A stretch of 45,558 nt of DNA from Methanocorpusculum parvum (lineage in GTDB: Archaea; Halobacteriota; Methanomicrobia; Methanomicrobiales; Methanocorpusculaceae), in assembly GCA_002287215.1 (NCBI GenBank), contig LMVO01000008.1, positions 1-45,558 on the forward strand, in the 5' to 3' direction. The notes under the pieces were generated by a model. That model saw only the letters and a list, made by a program, of their open reading frames with translations. It made no database searches and was not told the DNA's origin. A program made the position numbers and the translations under genes. This document shows positions 36,235-44,479 of this stretch, in pieces. Numbering within the stretch: the stretch's first letter is position 1; every line of letters starts with the position of its first letter.

Positions 36235-36842
36235 AGCTTCCTCGCGATCATGATGCTGAAGTAGTTGGTCTTTTCGGGAAGAACATCCCGATAGACCTTC
36301 TCTCCTTCCATATACATCCGTTCAACAACGATGAAATCGTTGTAACCGGCAGTTTTCAGCTGTTCAGCCGCGGTTCTCGGCCGTGTGACCTTCATCAGGA
36401 TCTTTGTCGAGGGGATGACGGGTCCGTCCGTCACCATAAATGCACCGTTGACGGGGATTTTCGCATGGGATGCCACGGCGGTGATCGAGCTGATCCCCGG
36501 GATCGTTTCGACGATCAGGTCAGGGACCAGCGCTTTCACCATCTCCGCAAGGCGTGAGAAGGTGGAGTAATAATTCGGGTCTCCGATCAGTCCGAACACA
36601 GCGTTGCCGCTTTTTGCGGCAGGCAGGATCTTTTCGGCATTTCTCTTCATACATGCCGTGATTTCCTTTTCATTTCTGGTCATCGGAAACTCCAGCGTGA
36701 CGATGGTTTTTGCATAGGGTCTGACTAATTCAAGAGCAATGCCGCCGGGCACAAAAACCGTGTCAGCTTCTTTTAATATGCGAACCGCTTTGAGGGTCAG
36801 AAGTTCGGCGTCGCCCGGGCCTAAGCCCACTGCTGTCAGCAT
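36231..36842 (-). CDS. cbiL: Cobalt-factor II/precorrin-2 C20-methyltransferase
   Basis: 203 residues: VGLGPGDAELLTLKAVRIL, then LIGDPNYYSTFSRL as the SAM loop, then ETIPGISSITAVAS, all typical of CbiL/CobI. It performs the first ring methylation after cobalt insertion by CbiX. It overlaps cbiT by 7 bp and cbiF by 4 bp. Confidence 0.95.
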   Translation of the reverse strand: MLTAVGLGPGDAELLTLKAVRILKEADTVFVPGGIALELVRPYAKTIVTLEFPMTRNEKEITACMKRNAEKILPAAKSGNAVFGLIGDPNYYSTFSRLAEMVKALVPDLIVETIPGISSITAVASHAKIPVNGAFMVTDGPVIPSTKILMKVTRPRTAAEQLKTAGYNDFIVVERMYMEGEKVYRDVLPEKTNYFSIMIARKL

Positions 36843-37366
36843 TTTCTGCCCCCGTGTATGATATAAACGGGATTGATTGGTTGAAACATGATACGCTCCA
36901 CAAGATCATGGGATCTGGAGACCTGCAGATGGACGGCTTCGATGAAGATATCCAGCTCTTTCATAGCATGGATGGTCTCGACAGCGGTCTCAAGCAGTAC
37001 GGCATTCACGACGATGCTTCGGGTCCCCTCCGTTTGAAGACGGGTAAGTATCTCACGCATGTTTCGGCTTCCTCCAAGAAATGCGCAGTCGATCGGTTTA
37101 TGCGGTAAGGCAAGAAAATCAAGTGCTTCGCCTGCGAAGATCTCAACTTCCCTGTCTTTACACGTCTCCCGCGTGCAGGCTATTGCCTCCTGCCTTCGGT
37201 CCACTGCGTAAACCTGTCCGCCGGGTCCGGTGAGTTTTGCCATTTCGAGCGTGACCGTACCGGTCCCGCAGCCGATATCCACGACCGTGTCACCCAAACG
37301 GATGCCCAGTTTTGCAAGAGAAACGGCCATGACTTCCGGCTGGGTTGGTCCTCCGGGTAAATCCAT
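36836..37366 (-). CDS. cbiT: Cobalt-precorrin-6B/7 C15-methyltransferase (decarboxylating)
   Basis: 176 residues with a Rossmann methyltransferase core: GGPTQPEVMAVSLAKL and VVDIGCGTGTVTLEMA (SAM motif I), then YAVDRRQEA. It methylates C15 and decarboxylates the acetate side chain. First gene of cbiT-L-F-G-H-C-D-E; AGGAG lies about 9 nt before the ATG. The leader or promoter region holds two identical 36-bp repeats. No cbiJ is present in the cluster. Confidence 0.95.
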   Translation of the reverse strand: MDLPGGPTQPEVMAVSLAKLGIRLGDTVVDIGCGTGTVTLEMAKLTGPGGQVYAVDRRQEAIACTRETCKDREVEIFAGEALDFLALPHKPIDCAFLGGSRNMREILTRLQTEGTRSIVVNAVLLETAVETIHAMKELDIFIEAVHLQVSRSHDLVERIMFQPINPVYIIHGGRKC

Positions 37367-37445
37367 TCTGTGGTCTCCTAAGTAAAACTATTTTCAGTAA
37401 TGAAAATGTATTGGTGAAGTATTTGCTGTAAGGAGATATAGAATA

Positions 37446-37549
37446 ACTGGTTTGGATGAGAATACCCCTGTCGTGATGATCGATAAGCGCCTTAAGGCTG
37501 ATGCTGTGCGCCGACTGGTTTGGATGAGAATACCCCTGTCGTGATGATC
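37446..37549. repeat. Two identical 36-bp direct repeats with a 32-bp spacer upstream of the cbi operon
   Basis: Copies at 37446-37481 and 37514-37549 are identical over 36 bp (beginning ACTGGTTTGGATGAG, ending GTCGTGATGATC). The 32-bp spacer holds a perfect 10-bp palindrome GCCTTAAGGC (37489-37498). The period is 68 bp. Dimensions resemble a two-repeat CRISPR, but no cas gene or longer array is present and the repeat lacks obvious dyad symmetry. The location 80-183 bp before cbiT favours a regulatory element: operator pair or structured leader. Confidence 0.8.
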
Positions 37550-37550
37550 T

Positions 37551-37564
37551 CTATATATTATACC
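37551..37564 (-). promoter_or_regulatory. Candidate TATA box of the cbi operon
   Basis: On the minus strand, GGTATAATATATAG lies directly upstream of the 36-bp repeat pair. Initiation about 25 nt downstream would put most of the repeats into a leader of roughly 165 nt. A second TATA-like TTCTATATCT near 37433-37442 would instead leave the repeats upstream as operators. Confidence 0.4.
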
Positions 37565-37609
37565 ATCCCACTCGTTTTGTACACAAAAAGTGAGGAAAAG
37601 ATTCCTGGT

Positions 37610-37876
37610 CTATTTTTTGCTCATGAGCATTGAACGCATATTCCGAATCCAGCGGTAATGGAGAATAAGATGGATGGCAACGAGGATCACAAACAGCGTA
37701 CTCGTATAGAAGTGAAGGTCATACCAGGATTGGTAACTGATATTGAGAAAATCCATCGATCCCCTATTCGATCCCAGAGGGAAATAGATCCAGAGAACAT
37801 ACCCGGTCACGATCGAGGCCAAAGCGGCGAGGAACGCCGTAAGATTGATCCATGCATTGATCATTGCATTTCTCAT
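37610..37876 (-). CDS. Small DUF4405/cytochrome-b-like membrane protein
   Basis: 88 residues with two membrane helices: NLTAFLAALASIVTGYVLWI and FYTSTLFVILVAIHLILHY. Histidines in SWYDLHFYTS and AIHLILHYRWI sit at helix ends and could bind haem, as in DUF4405-type proteins. Function unproven. It is a single gene 243 bp upstream of cbiT on the same strand; the two 36-bp repeats lie between. Confidence 0.72.
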   Translation of the reverse strand: MRNAMINAWINLTAFLAALASIVTGYVLWIYFPLGSNRGSMDFLNISYQSWYDLHFYTSTLFVILVAIHLILHYRWIRNMRSMLMSKK

Positions 37877-38037
37877 AGAATCATGCTCCGTGGTATCAAG
37901 GAGCTATTTATCCTGATGATCCACTCTATCATGAATTAATGATGTATTTTTTGCCTGAAATATATTTGTATGACGGCATATTGCATAGATGACCCCCTTC
38001 AGGATGAAAGTTTGCATATCATCTGTGGAATGTCAGA

Positions 38038-39180
38038 TCAGACCCGTATGACCTTCACATCGATCCCGCTTTCCTTTGCAAACGCAGCCGCCCGAAGCTC
38101 GACCTGGTCAAGCATACCTCCGCAGGTTAGGATCAGGGTATCCTCCCCGCTCATCACAGAGAGCAGGCACTTATCCACCACACCGTGCGTATATTCGGGG
38201 GAGATCTCTGCGGAGAAACAGAACTTCTTTGCCCGGGTCCCCATCGCTCCTGTATGTCGGTGCGGATGTTTTGCGAGGATCATTTTCACCGACTCAGGGG
38301 TAAGATCATCCGTATCCCCGAGATAGATCGTCCCGGTCATGACAGGACACGACCCTTCTACAAGCCGGGTCATCTCCGGAATTCCTTTGGGTGGAATGCC
38401 CGGCACCAGAATACTTCTTCTGACCAGTTCCAAATACAGATCAAGCAGGATCGGCGGCGTCATCCTCGCCGTCTTCATCAGATCATAGTCGGTGAAGACC
38501 TCGGCAGGTTGACCCTGATGCAGGACCTTCCCGTCTGCAAGAAGGATCACCTCATCCGCCCAGCGGTAGGCAAGTTCAACATCATGGGTCGAGAGAAGGA
38601 TCGTCGTCCCGTCTTCATGGAGCTCATCCAAAAGATCCATGATCTCGGCAGCGGTCGCGGGATCGAGGGATGCCGTCGGCTCATCGGCGACAAGGATATC
38701 AGGCCGCATAGCAAGGATACCTGCGATGGCGACACGCTTTTTCTCCCCTCCCGACAGATGATGGGGGGGGCGTTTTTCATAACCCGCAAGACCTACCGCA
38801 AACAGCGAATCAGAAACACGTTCCCGGATCTCCTTCTCCGGGAGATGCAGATTCATCGGCCCAAATGCCACATCGGCAAACACACTCGGGGCAAACAGCT
38901 GCGAATCTGAGTTCTGAAACACGAGACCGACCCTGGTACGAACATCCCTCAGGGACGCTCTGTCATAGGCGATCTCCTCGCCGTTCACGAAGATCTTCCC
39001 ATTTTCCGGCACCAGCGTCCCATTGCACATCAGAAGAAGGGTGGTTTTTCCCGCTCCGTTCGGTCCCACCACGGCAACTTTTTTGCCCTTTTTAATGGAA
39101 AAGGATATTCCTTTCAGCGATGCGGGGCGGCCCGGATATGAGAACCGGACATCTTCAAAGGTAAGTACATTTTCATTCAT
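38038..39180 (-). CDS. cbiO: Cobalt ECF transporter ATPase with C-terminal extra domain
   Basis: 380 residues. The ATPase part (1-260) has Walker A GPNGAGKTT (39-47), VFQNSDSQLFAPSV with the Q-loop, signature LSGGE (142-146) and D166-E167. Residues about 280-380 are an added domain with a His cluster HPHRH (305-309), GAMGTRAKKF and THGVVDKCLL; it is not part of the minimal ECF ATPase and may sense metal or regulate uptake. The start overlaps the CbiMNQ stop by 4 bp. It probably serves as a homodimer, since no second ATPase is encoded. Confidence 0.93.
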   Translation of the reverse strand: MNENVLTFEDVRFSYPGRPASLKGISFSIKKGKKVAVVGPNGAGKTTLLLMCNGTLVPENGKIFVNGEEIAYDRASLRDVRTRVGLVFQNSDSQLFAPSVFADVAFGPMNLHLPEKEIRERVSDSLFAVGLAGYEKRPPHHLSGGEKKRVAIAGILAMRPDILVADEPTASLDPATAAEIMDLLDELHEDGTTILLSTHDVELAYRWADEVILLADGKVLHQGQPAEVFTDYDLMKTARMTPPILLDLYLELVRRSILVPGIPPKGIPEMTRLVEGSCPVMTGTIYLGDTDDLTPESVKMILAKHPHRHTGAMGTRAKKFCFSAEISPEYTHGVVDKCLLSVMSGEDTLILTCGGMLDQVELRAAAFAKESGIDVKVIRV

Positions 39181-40976
39181 ATAAGTGTCATCTCCACAAA
39201 CAGGAGACCGAGAATCAAAGCTATAAACACAACAACTGACGTAACAGAAAGCGGCGTAATATTCCCGCCTTCATCAGGCAAAGCCATACATCCGTCATAA
39301 CAGCGGGCGTCCATGGATAGAAATATCGCCTCTCCTTTCTCCCATGTCCGGATAAAAAGCATCGAAGCAAGCATGGAAAACGAGGTGAGATAATTTTTCC
39401 ATGTCCCGTATCCTCCCCGCATGATCTGGGCATTGTGGATAGCGATCGCCTCGCCGATGAAAACGAAGATGTACCGGTAGATCAGCATGGACAGATCGAT
39501 GAACGCCTGCGGCACCCTGAGTTTTTTCAGGACTGTAAACAGTGAGGTCATCGGTGTCGTAAGCGTAAGGAAGTAGAGAGAACACATACCGGCAAAGGTC
39601 CTCGAGAGGACCAGGACCGCAAGTTCGAGGGAATCGGACGTGATCTGAACATGCAATGTTCCGATCCGGAAAAAGTCTGCAAGCGTCTCTCCCCCTCCGG
39701 TGATGAACAGGATCACCAATGCTCCGGTCCCCGCAAATACAAGGGGGATCGTCAGAAGCGAGGCATAGAGACGGGGGCTGACTTTTGCGATGAAGAGGGC
39801 CGCACATATCATGACCCCTGCGATAAACAGCGGGAGATACGGGAGAGGCGAGATCACGCCGATGACGATAGCAGAGAGACAGAAAATTAATTTGAGCCAT
39901 GCGGATACATGCCGGAGCGGGCTGCTGATCGCAGCGTCGTCGAGGATATGTTCATCAAATATCGTGTGAGGTTTTTTTGCCGAACCTCCGGTCCCCGCTC
40001 TGGTCTTCAGCAGATAAAGACAGAAGACAAGGACCGCTGCTCCGATCCCTGCCTGCAGGGCAAAGAACCAGCCGTGCATCTCTTCAGAGATAAGACCGAG
40101 CGGATCGAAAACCGGCAGGTTCCCGAGATCGATCAGTGTTTCGGCGATCAGATCATCCGAGCCCGGCTGAGGTCCGAAAACCGCAAACGAAAACGCCAGA
40201 GCTGCCGTAAGCAGAACGATGATGACGCCTATGGTCATCCATTTCTTTCCTGATACGGGTGAGTGACCCGGTTCAGAAACTGAAATAAGTATTTCCGTCT
40301 CCTTTTTCGAAAGAAGGCCAAGCGAAATAAAGATCTCCGGCCGGATACTGATCACAAATCTCATCACGAGAACGATGAAGATCCCTTCGATTACTGCGAG
40401 AGGAACCTGGGTTATGCTGAATATCCCCAGATAGACAAGAAAGGCGGCAGGGATCCCGCCTTCGAGTGCGGGATACGCAAGAGCGAGCTGGAGCGAGGTC
40501 ATCACATAGGTACTTAGATCGGCGGCAGCGGCGGCAAAAAAGACGGTCACCGCAAAACTCCGAATACCAAACTCATGCCGGATCAGATGGCCGATTTTAA
40601 AAATGATACACGCGGCGAGCGGACCGGCGACCCCCATGGAGATTATGTTTGCGCCAAGCGTGGTGATCCCGCCGTGTCCGAGAAGAAGTGCCTGAAATAT
40701 CAGTACTATAGTGCAAAACACTGAACAGACCGCAGGTCCGAAGAGTATCGAGCCGAACCCTGTTCCGGTGGGATGTGACGAGGAGCCTATTGATGGGAGT
40801 TTCAGGGAGGAAAGGATGAAGACAAAAGCTCCGGCAAGTCCTAAGAGAGGAAGCGACTCAGGTTTGTTTCTGACGAGTCTGACAAGTGCGAACATGCCTG
40901 CCAAAACACAGACCGCAGCGAGTACCGTCCAAAACTGCCACCACGGGCCTGGCAGAAACCCTTCCATAATATGCAT
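39177..40976 (-). CDS. CbiM-CbiN-CbiQ fusion cobalt transporter
   Basis: A single 599-residue frame without stops. Residues 1-225 are CbiM, with the metal-binding start MHIMEG and H68 in SHPTGTG. Residues 243-328 match CbiN: helix, extramembrane loop, then FFALQAGIGAAVLVF, comparable to [15 protein letters not shown] of the separate CbiN at 31342-31656. Residues 337-599 are the CbiQ transmembrane coupling protein, ending with the LSMDARCYDG region. Only CbiO is separate, in the next overlapping gene. All membrane subunits of the cobalt ECF importer are thus in one chain. The start is fixed by the need for Met-His at the N-terminus. Confidence 0.94.
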   Translation of the reverse strand: MHIMEGFLPGPWWQFWTVLAAVCVLAGMFALVRLVRNKPESLPLLGLAGAFVFILSSLKLPSIGSSSHPTGTGFGSILFGPAVCSVFCTIVLIFQALLLGHGGITTLGANIISMGVAGPLAACIIFKIGHLIRHEFGIRSFAVTVFFAAAAADLSTYVMTSLQLALAYPALEGGIPAAFLVYLGIFSITQVPLAVIEGIFIVLVMRFVISIRPEIFISLGLLSKKETEILISVSEPGHSPVSGKKWMTIGVIIVLLTAALAFSFAVFGPQPGSDDLIAETLIDLGNLPVFDPLGLISEEMHGWFFALQAGIGAAVLVFCLYLLKTRAGTGGSAKKPHTIFDEHILDDAAISSPLRHVSAWLKLIFCLSAIVIGVISPLPYLPLFIAGVMICAALFIAKVSPRLYASLLTIPLVFAGTGALVILFITGGGETLADFFRIGTLHVQITSDSLELAVLVLSRTFAGMCSLYFLTLTTPMTSLFTVLKKLRVPQAFIDLSMLIYRYIFVFIGEAIAIHNAQIMRGGYGTWKNYLTSFSMLASMLFIRTWEKGEAIFLSMDARCYDGCMALPDEGGNITPLSVTSVVVFIALILGLLFVEMTLI

Positions 40977-41053
40977 AAGAAAGAAACACCAATTATCTAT
41001 GATAAGATATAATTCTATAAAATTAAACTTAAACTGATATAAGGTAAACGATT

Positions 41054-42358
41054 ATGATTAGAGCAAGTACCAGGATCCCCCGTATCGTGATCGCCGGAAC
41101 ACACAGCGGATGCGGAAAAACGACCACTTCATCAGGCATCATGGCGGCCCTTCGCGCAAGGGGTCTGGTGGTCCAGCCGTTTAAGGTCGGGCCGGATTTC
41201 ATCGATCCTTCCCATCATTCGGCGGTCTGCGGTCGGAGTTCGCGCAATCTCGATCCGTTTATGATGGGTGAGGAGTCCGTTCGCCGTTCGTTTGTTTCTG
41301 CATGTGAAGGTGCAGACATCGCCGTTATCGAGGGGGTGATGGGGTTGTATGACGGTGTCGACGGGGGAGAATGTGCAAGCACGGCGCATGTCGCCCGCAT
41401 TCTCGACGCTCCGGTCGTCCTTGTCACGGATATCAAAGGGATGAGCAGAAGTGTCGCCGCTCTCGTTAAAGGATATACAGAGTACGATCCCCGTCTCAGA
41501 TTTGCCGGCGTCATCATGACGAAGGGGGGCAGTGAAAAGCATAAAGCTATGACGACGACCGATCTTTCTGTTCCTCTTCTTGGATGGATCCCGCGCAGTG
41601 ATTCACTTTCGGTCAAAAGCAGACATCTGGGTCTGATGATGGCGGATGAGGATGCACGGATGAAGGATGTCGGCGCATTCATCGAAGAAAACTGTTCACT
41701 CGATTCTCTTCTGGCAGCCGCCGCAGGTACCTCAGTGATCTCAGCAGAAAGGAGATCATCTCCCGCAGAGGTGAAGACCAGGGTCGGGGTCGCTCTCGAT
41801 GAGGCATTCTGTTTTTATTATCAGGACAACTTCGATCATCTCAGAACAAAAGGAGCAGAACTGGTGTTTTTCTCCCCGATCCACGACCCCCTTCCGGAGG
41901 CGGACGGATATTACTTCGGCGGCGGATACCCTGAACTGTATGCAGAGGCTTTGGCGAATTCCCGATGTAAAACAGAACTGAAACGGGCTGCCGATTCAGG
42001 CAAGCCGGTGTTTGGCGAGTGCGGCGGTCTGATGTGGCTGAACCGTTCAATCACTACTCAGGACGAAAAAAGCTATGCCATGACCGGGCTTTTAGATGCG
42101 GACTGTCATATGGAAAAACGGTTCGTGGCTTTGAATTATGTTGTCGGCAAAGTAACTGACTCCTCTCTCTTTCCGCCGGGGATGAACTTTCGGGGTCATG
42201 AGTTCCATTATTCGAAAACGACCCCTGATCCGGATGTCAGATATGCATTTACTCTGACCCGCGGGGACGGGATCATGAACGGAAAAGACGGGATCGTGGC
42301 CGGATCGGTTCTTGGAGGATATACGCATATGTACTTTGATGCGCAAGAAAATGTCTGA
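41054..42358 (+). CDS. Cobyrinate / Ni-sirohydrochlorin a,c-diamide synthase (CbiA/CfbB family)
   Basis: 434 residues. The N-terminal ATPase domain has GTHSGCGKTT (15-24), KVGPDFIDPSHHS and VIEGVMGLYDGVDG. The C-terminal glutaminase has GGGYPEL, the nucleophile C323 in FGECGGLMWL, and H425 in GGYTHMYF. The family amidates acetate groups a and c, either of cobyrinate (CbiA, cobalamin) or of Ni-sirohydrochlorin (CfbB, F430); sequence alone does not separate them here. It is divergent from the CbiMNQO genes across 77 bp of AT-rich promoter DNA. Unlike the CobQ-like protein at 24816-25649, it has an intact glutaminase domain. Confidence 0.92.
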   Translation: MIRASTRIPRIVIAGTHSGCGKTTTSSGIMAALRARGLVVQPFKVGPDFIDPSHHSAVCGRSSRNLDPFMMGEESVRRSFVSACEGADIAVIEGVMGLYDGVDGGECASTAHVARILDAPVVLVTDIKGMSRSVAALVKGYTEYDPRLRFAGVIMTKGGSEKHKAMTTTDLSVPLLGWIPRSDSLSVKSRHLGLMMADEDARMKDVGAFIEENCSLDSLLAAAAGTSVISAERRSSPAEVKTRVGVALDEAFCFYYQDNFDHLRTKGAELVFFSPIHDPLPEADGYYFGGGYPELYAEALANSRCKTELKRAADSGKPVFGECGGLMWLNRSITTQDEKSYAMTGLLDADCHMEKRFVALNYVVGKVTDSSLFPPGMNFRGHEFHYSKTTPDPDVRYAFTLTRGDGIMNGKDGIVAGSVLGGYTHMYFDAQENV

Positions 42359-42435
42359 CTCAGGTTTTCCTAATGTTGAGCGTATTCTGTATCAGTTGAA
42401 GAATGGCGTTCTATTTGTGACTAAGGGGTAACTGC

Positions 42436-43311
42436 ATGCATTTTGTCCAGGCCAAAGGTATTTTATCGGCAGAGAACCGGATGAATCTGTATCGGGGCTG
42501 TACTCACGGATGTATTTACTGTGATTCAAGAAGTTCCTGCTATCATATGGATCATGATTTTCAGGATGTTGAAGTGAAGGAAAATGCACTCATTCTCTTG
42601 GAAAACACCCTGAAACGAAAACACAAAAAGTGTATGATCGGTATGGGGTCGATGTCAGATCCGTATCTGCCCATCGAAATGGAGCTTCAGTATACGAGAA
42701 GAGCACTTGAGCTGATCGGGAAATATGGGTTTGGGTGCGGGGTGCTGACAAAATCTGCGAATGTTCTGCGTGATCTGGATCTTTTTACCAAGATCCATTC
42801 TCAAACAAAATGTGTCGTTCAGATGACTCTCACGACCTATGATGACAAACTCTGCAGGATCCTCGAACCTCATGTGTCCGAAACGAGCAAACGGGCGGAT
42901 GCCCTGAAAAAACTGTGGGACGCCGGCATCCCGACGCTCGTCTGGCTCGGCCCGATCCTGCCGTTCATCAATGATACGGAAGAGAATCTGCTTGGCGTCC
43001 TGGACCTGTGTTATGAGGCGGGCGTTGCGGGAATCGTGAACTTCGGGATGGGAGTTACGCTGCGGGAAGGCAATAGGGACTATTTTTATGCAAAACTGGA
43101 TGAACATTTTCCGGGCGTGAAGGAGAGGTATATTTCAGCGTACGGCAGTTCGTATGTGGTGAATAGTTTTCAAGCTCCGGCTCTTCAGTCTCTGTTTCAG
43201 ACATACTGCCGGGAGCATGATATAGAATCTGATGTCAATACCCTGTTTGATCATATGAGCCGCTTTGAGGAAAAAGGGAAACAAAAGCAGATGAGTGTTT
43301 TTGATTTCTGA
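42436..43311 (+). CDS. Radical SAM protein, SPL (SplB-like) family
   Basis: 291 residues. RGCTHGCIYCDSRSSCY holds the CxxxCxxC cluster motif (C22, C26, C29), and LYRGC before it and GMGSMSDPYLPIE after it are typical of the SplB/Rv2578c-like group. These proteins are often annotated as spore photoproduct lyase-like, but archaeal members have no proven substrate. AAGGGGT precedes the ATG. It is the last intact gene in the window; repeat-rich DNA follows. Confidence 0.9.
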   Translation: MHFVQAKGILSAENRMNLYRGCTHGCIYCDSRSSCYHMDHDFQDVEVKENALILLENTLKRKHKKCMIGMGSMSDPYLPIEMELQYTRRALELIGKYGFGCGVLTKSANVLRDLDLFTKIHSQTKCVVQMTLTTYDDKLCRILEPHVSETSKRADALKKLWDAGIPTLVWLGPILPFINDTEENLLGVLDLCYEAGVAGIVNFGMGVTLREGNRDYFYAKLDEHFPGVKERYISAYGSSYVVNSFQAPALQSLFQTYCREHDIESDVNTLFDHMSRFEEKGKQKQMSVFDF

Positions 43312-43404
43312 CAGGACATACGCGGCGATGTAAACCCAAGCGGGAAAACAGAAGTAATTGTGGGGTGTGCGCCGATTCTTATTCGGGTGCGGGAGGTGAC
43401 TGCG

Positions 43405-43466
43405 GGGTGAGCCATCAGGCTCACCCTCAGCGGAGCAAGTCCCGGAGCGAAGCGAAAGGGACTTGC
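43405..43466 (-). repeat. Mosaic hairpin repeat, copy D
   Basis: Two hairpins: GGGTGAGCC-ATCA-GGCTCACCC (43405-43426) and GCAAGTCCC/GGGACTTGC (43435-43443 with 43458-43466, 14-nt loop GGAGCGAAGCGAAA), joined by connector TCAGCGGA. Read on the minus strand, the order and connector (TCCGCTGAGG) match copies A-C, with new stem sequences. The remainder of 43312-43592 shows no gene, but contains the GGCTGGGTGG module near 43563. Confidence 0.82.
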
Positions 43467-43592
43467 GATCCGGCGCTGAGGGTCCGCGGTGGGGATATCC
43501 TGTTTGCTTTGGTCCCTATACGTTTGAACGTAGTTCATCGGGGTGAGATTCGGAAAGTGTAAGGCTGGGTGGAAAACAAGATTTTATTTAAC

Positions 43593-43755
43593 CGCGAATA
43601 AGCCCAAATGGGCAAAGCCCATTTGAGGCGGCACGCAAGCCTTAGTCTTGCACGCCCCCGCGAATTAACTCGTTCGCAAATCAAAGATTTGCTCTCCGCT
43701 TCGGGCTTTCGGCCCACGCTTGAATCGCATTTTTCTTGCGCCTTCGTGCTCTCTC
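43593..43755. repeat. 163-bp palindromic repeat, copy F
   Basis: Nearly identical to 45068-45230. Starts CGCGAATAAGCCC and contains hairpin CAAATGGGC/GCCCATTTG with loop AAA (43605-43625), then GCAAG/CTTGC (43635-43651), then TCGCAAATCAAAGATTTGC and CTCTCCGCTTC. The few differences from the other copy fall in hairpins, where both arms change together. No protein is supported, although some frames happen to be open. Confidence 0.85.
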
Positions 43756-43782
43756 TGTTGAGATTACGTTGCAGAAGTCTTA

Positions 43783-44343
43783 TTATAATATCGAATAATC
43801 ATATTTCTCAAGCAATTCGTTAATGTCATTTTCATTTAATTCAGAATATCTCTCACCTTTTTTATCTCGTTTAGGACAGATCCCAAAACAGTATTTATAT
43901 CCCCAATCAATCCCGTTTCCATCTGCTAATATTTCAGTTAATGATTTTCCTTCGTCTTTGTTGCAATGAAATTGATTAATTTCTTTTTTACAGTGTTTGC
44001 GATGTACATCCGTGTCAAAATAAGAATATTTAAAGAATTCTTTTTGAAGATTTACACCGGTCTTATCTCCATGGCCAAAAATCCACAATACGGTAGCATT
44101 ATCATCAATAATTATTTTTTCTAAGTCCGATTTGTTTAAACATTCATATACTTTAAATGGGATTTTTTTATTTATGAATCATTTCACCAAAATCTTAGCT
44201 CCTCCCGAATATGGAAAATATCTAATAATTTTATGACTCAATTTGCGTGTTGATATTGCAACAATAATCGCGTGATGTTTTACACATATATTATTTGGAG
44301 AATTTTTTAGACAATATTGTCTATCACATCTAGCTAATGACAT
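43783..44343 (-). pseudogene. Caspase/CHAT-like ORF with an in-frame TGA
   Basis: From ATG 44343 the frame runs 54 codons, meets TGA at 44179-44181, and then stays open in the same phase for 131 more codons. The second part holds LWIFGHGDKTG, like the catalytic His strand of caspase-fold peptidases, and 25-35 residues on INQFHCNKDEG, a plausible catalytic Cys. The DNA is far richer in A and T than the neighbours, with many AAA, ATA and TTA codons, suggesting acquisition. Upstream AATATTAAAATA could be a TATA box. A decayed gene is the simplest reading; stop read-through is less likely. Confidence 0.5.
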
Positions 44344-44479
44344 TAAAATCAATATTTTAATATTTATCACATAATAACCTAACTTTGACAGTTGGCAATT
44401 CCACCCCCATTAGCGCTCCCGCTCCTCACCCATTGAAAAATGGGAAATAGAGAATTTGACAGTTGCCGCTTATCCTCCT

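Noticed and set aside
34655..37366. Bacterial-type cobalamin riboswitch before cbiT
   Set aside because: I could not find a B12-box-like conserved core in the leader; only the 36-bp repeat pair stands out.
37446..37549. Calling this a CRISPR array
   Set aside because: Only two repeats and one spacer, no cas genes in the window, no clear repeat dyad, and the spacer contains its own palindrome; listed as a repeat with CRISPR as an alternative.
44179..44181. Selenocysteine or pyrrolysine recoding of the in-frame stop
   Set aside because: The codon is TGA, not TAG; no selenoprotein context is visible and this group of methanogens is not known for selenocysteine, so gene decay is simpler.
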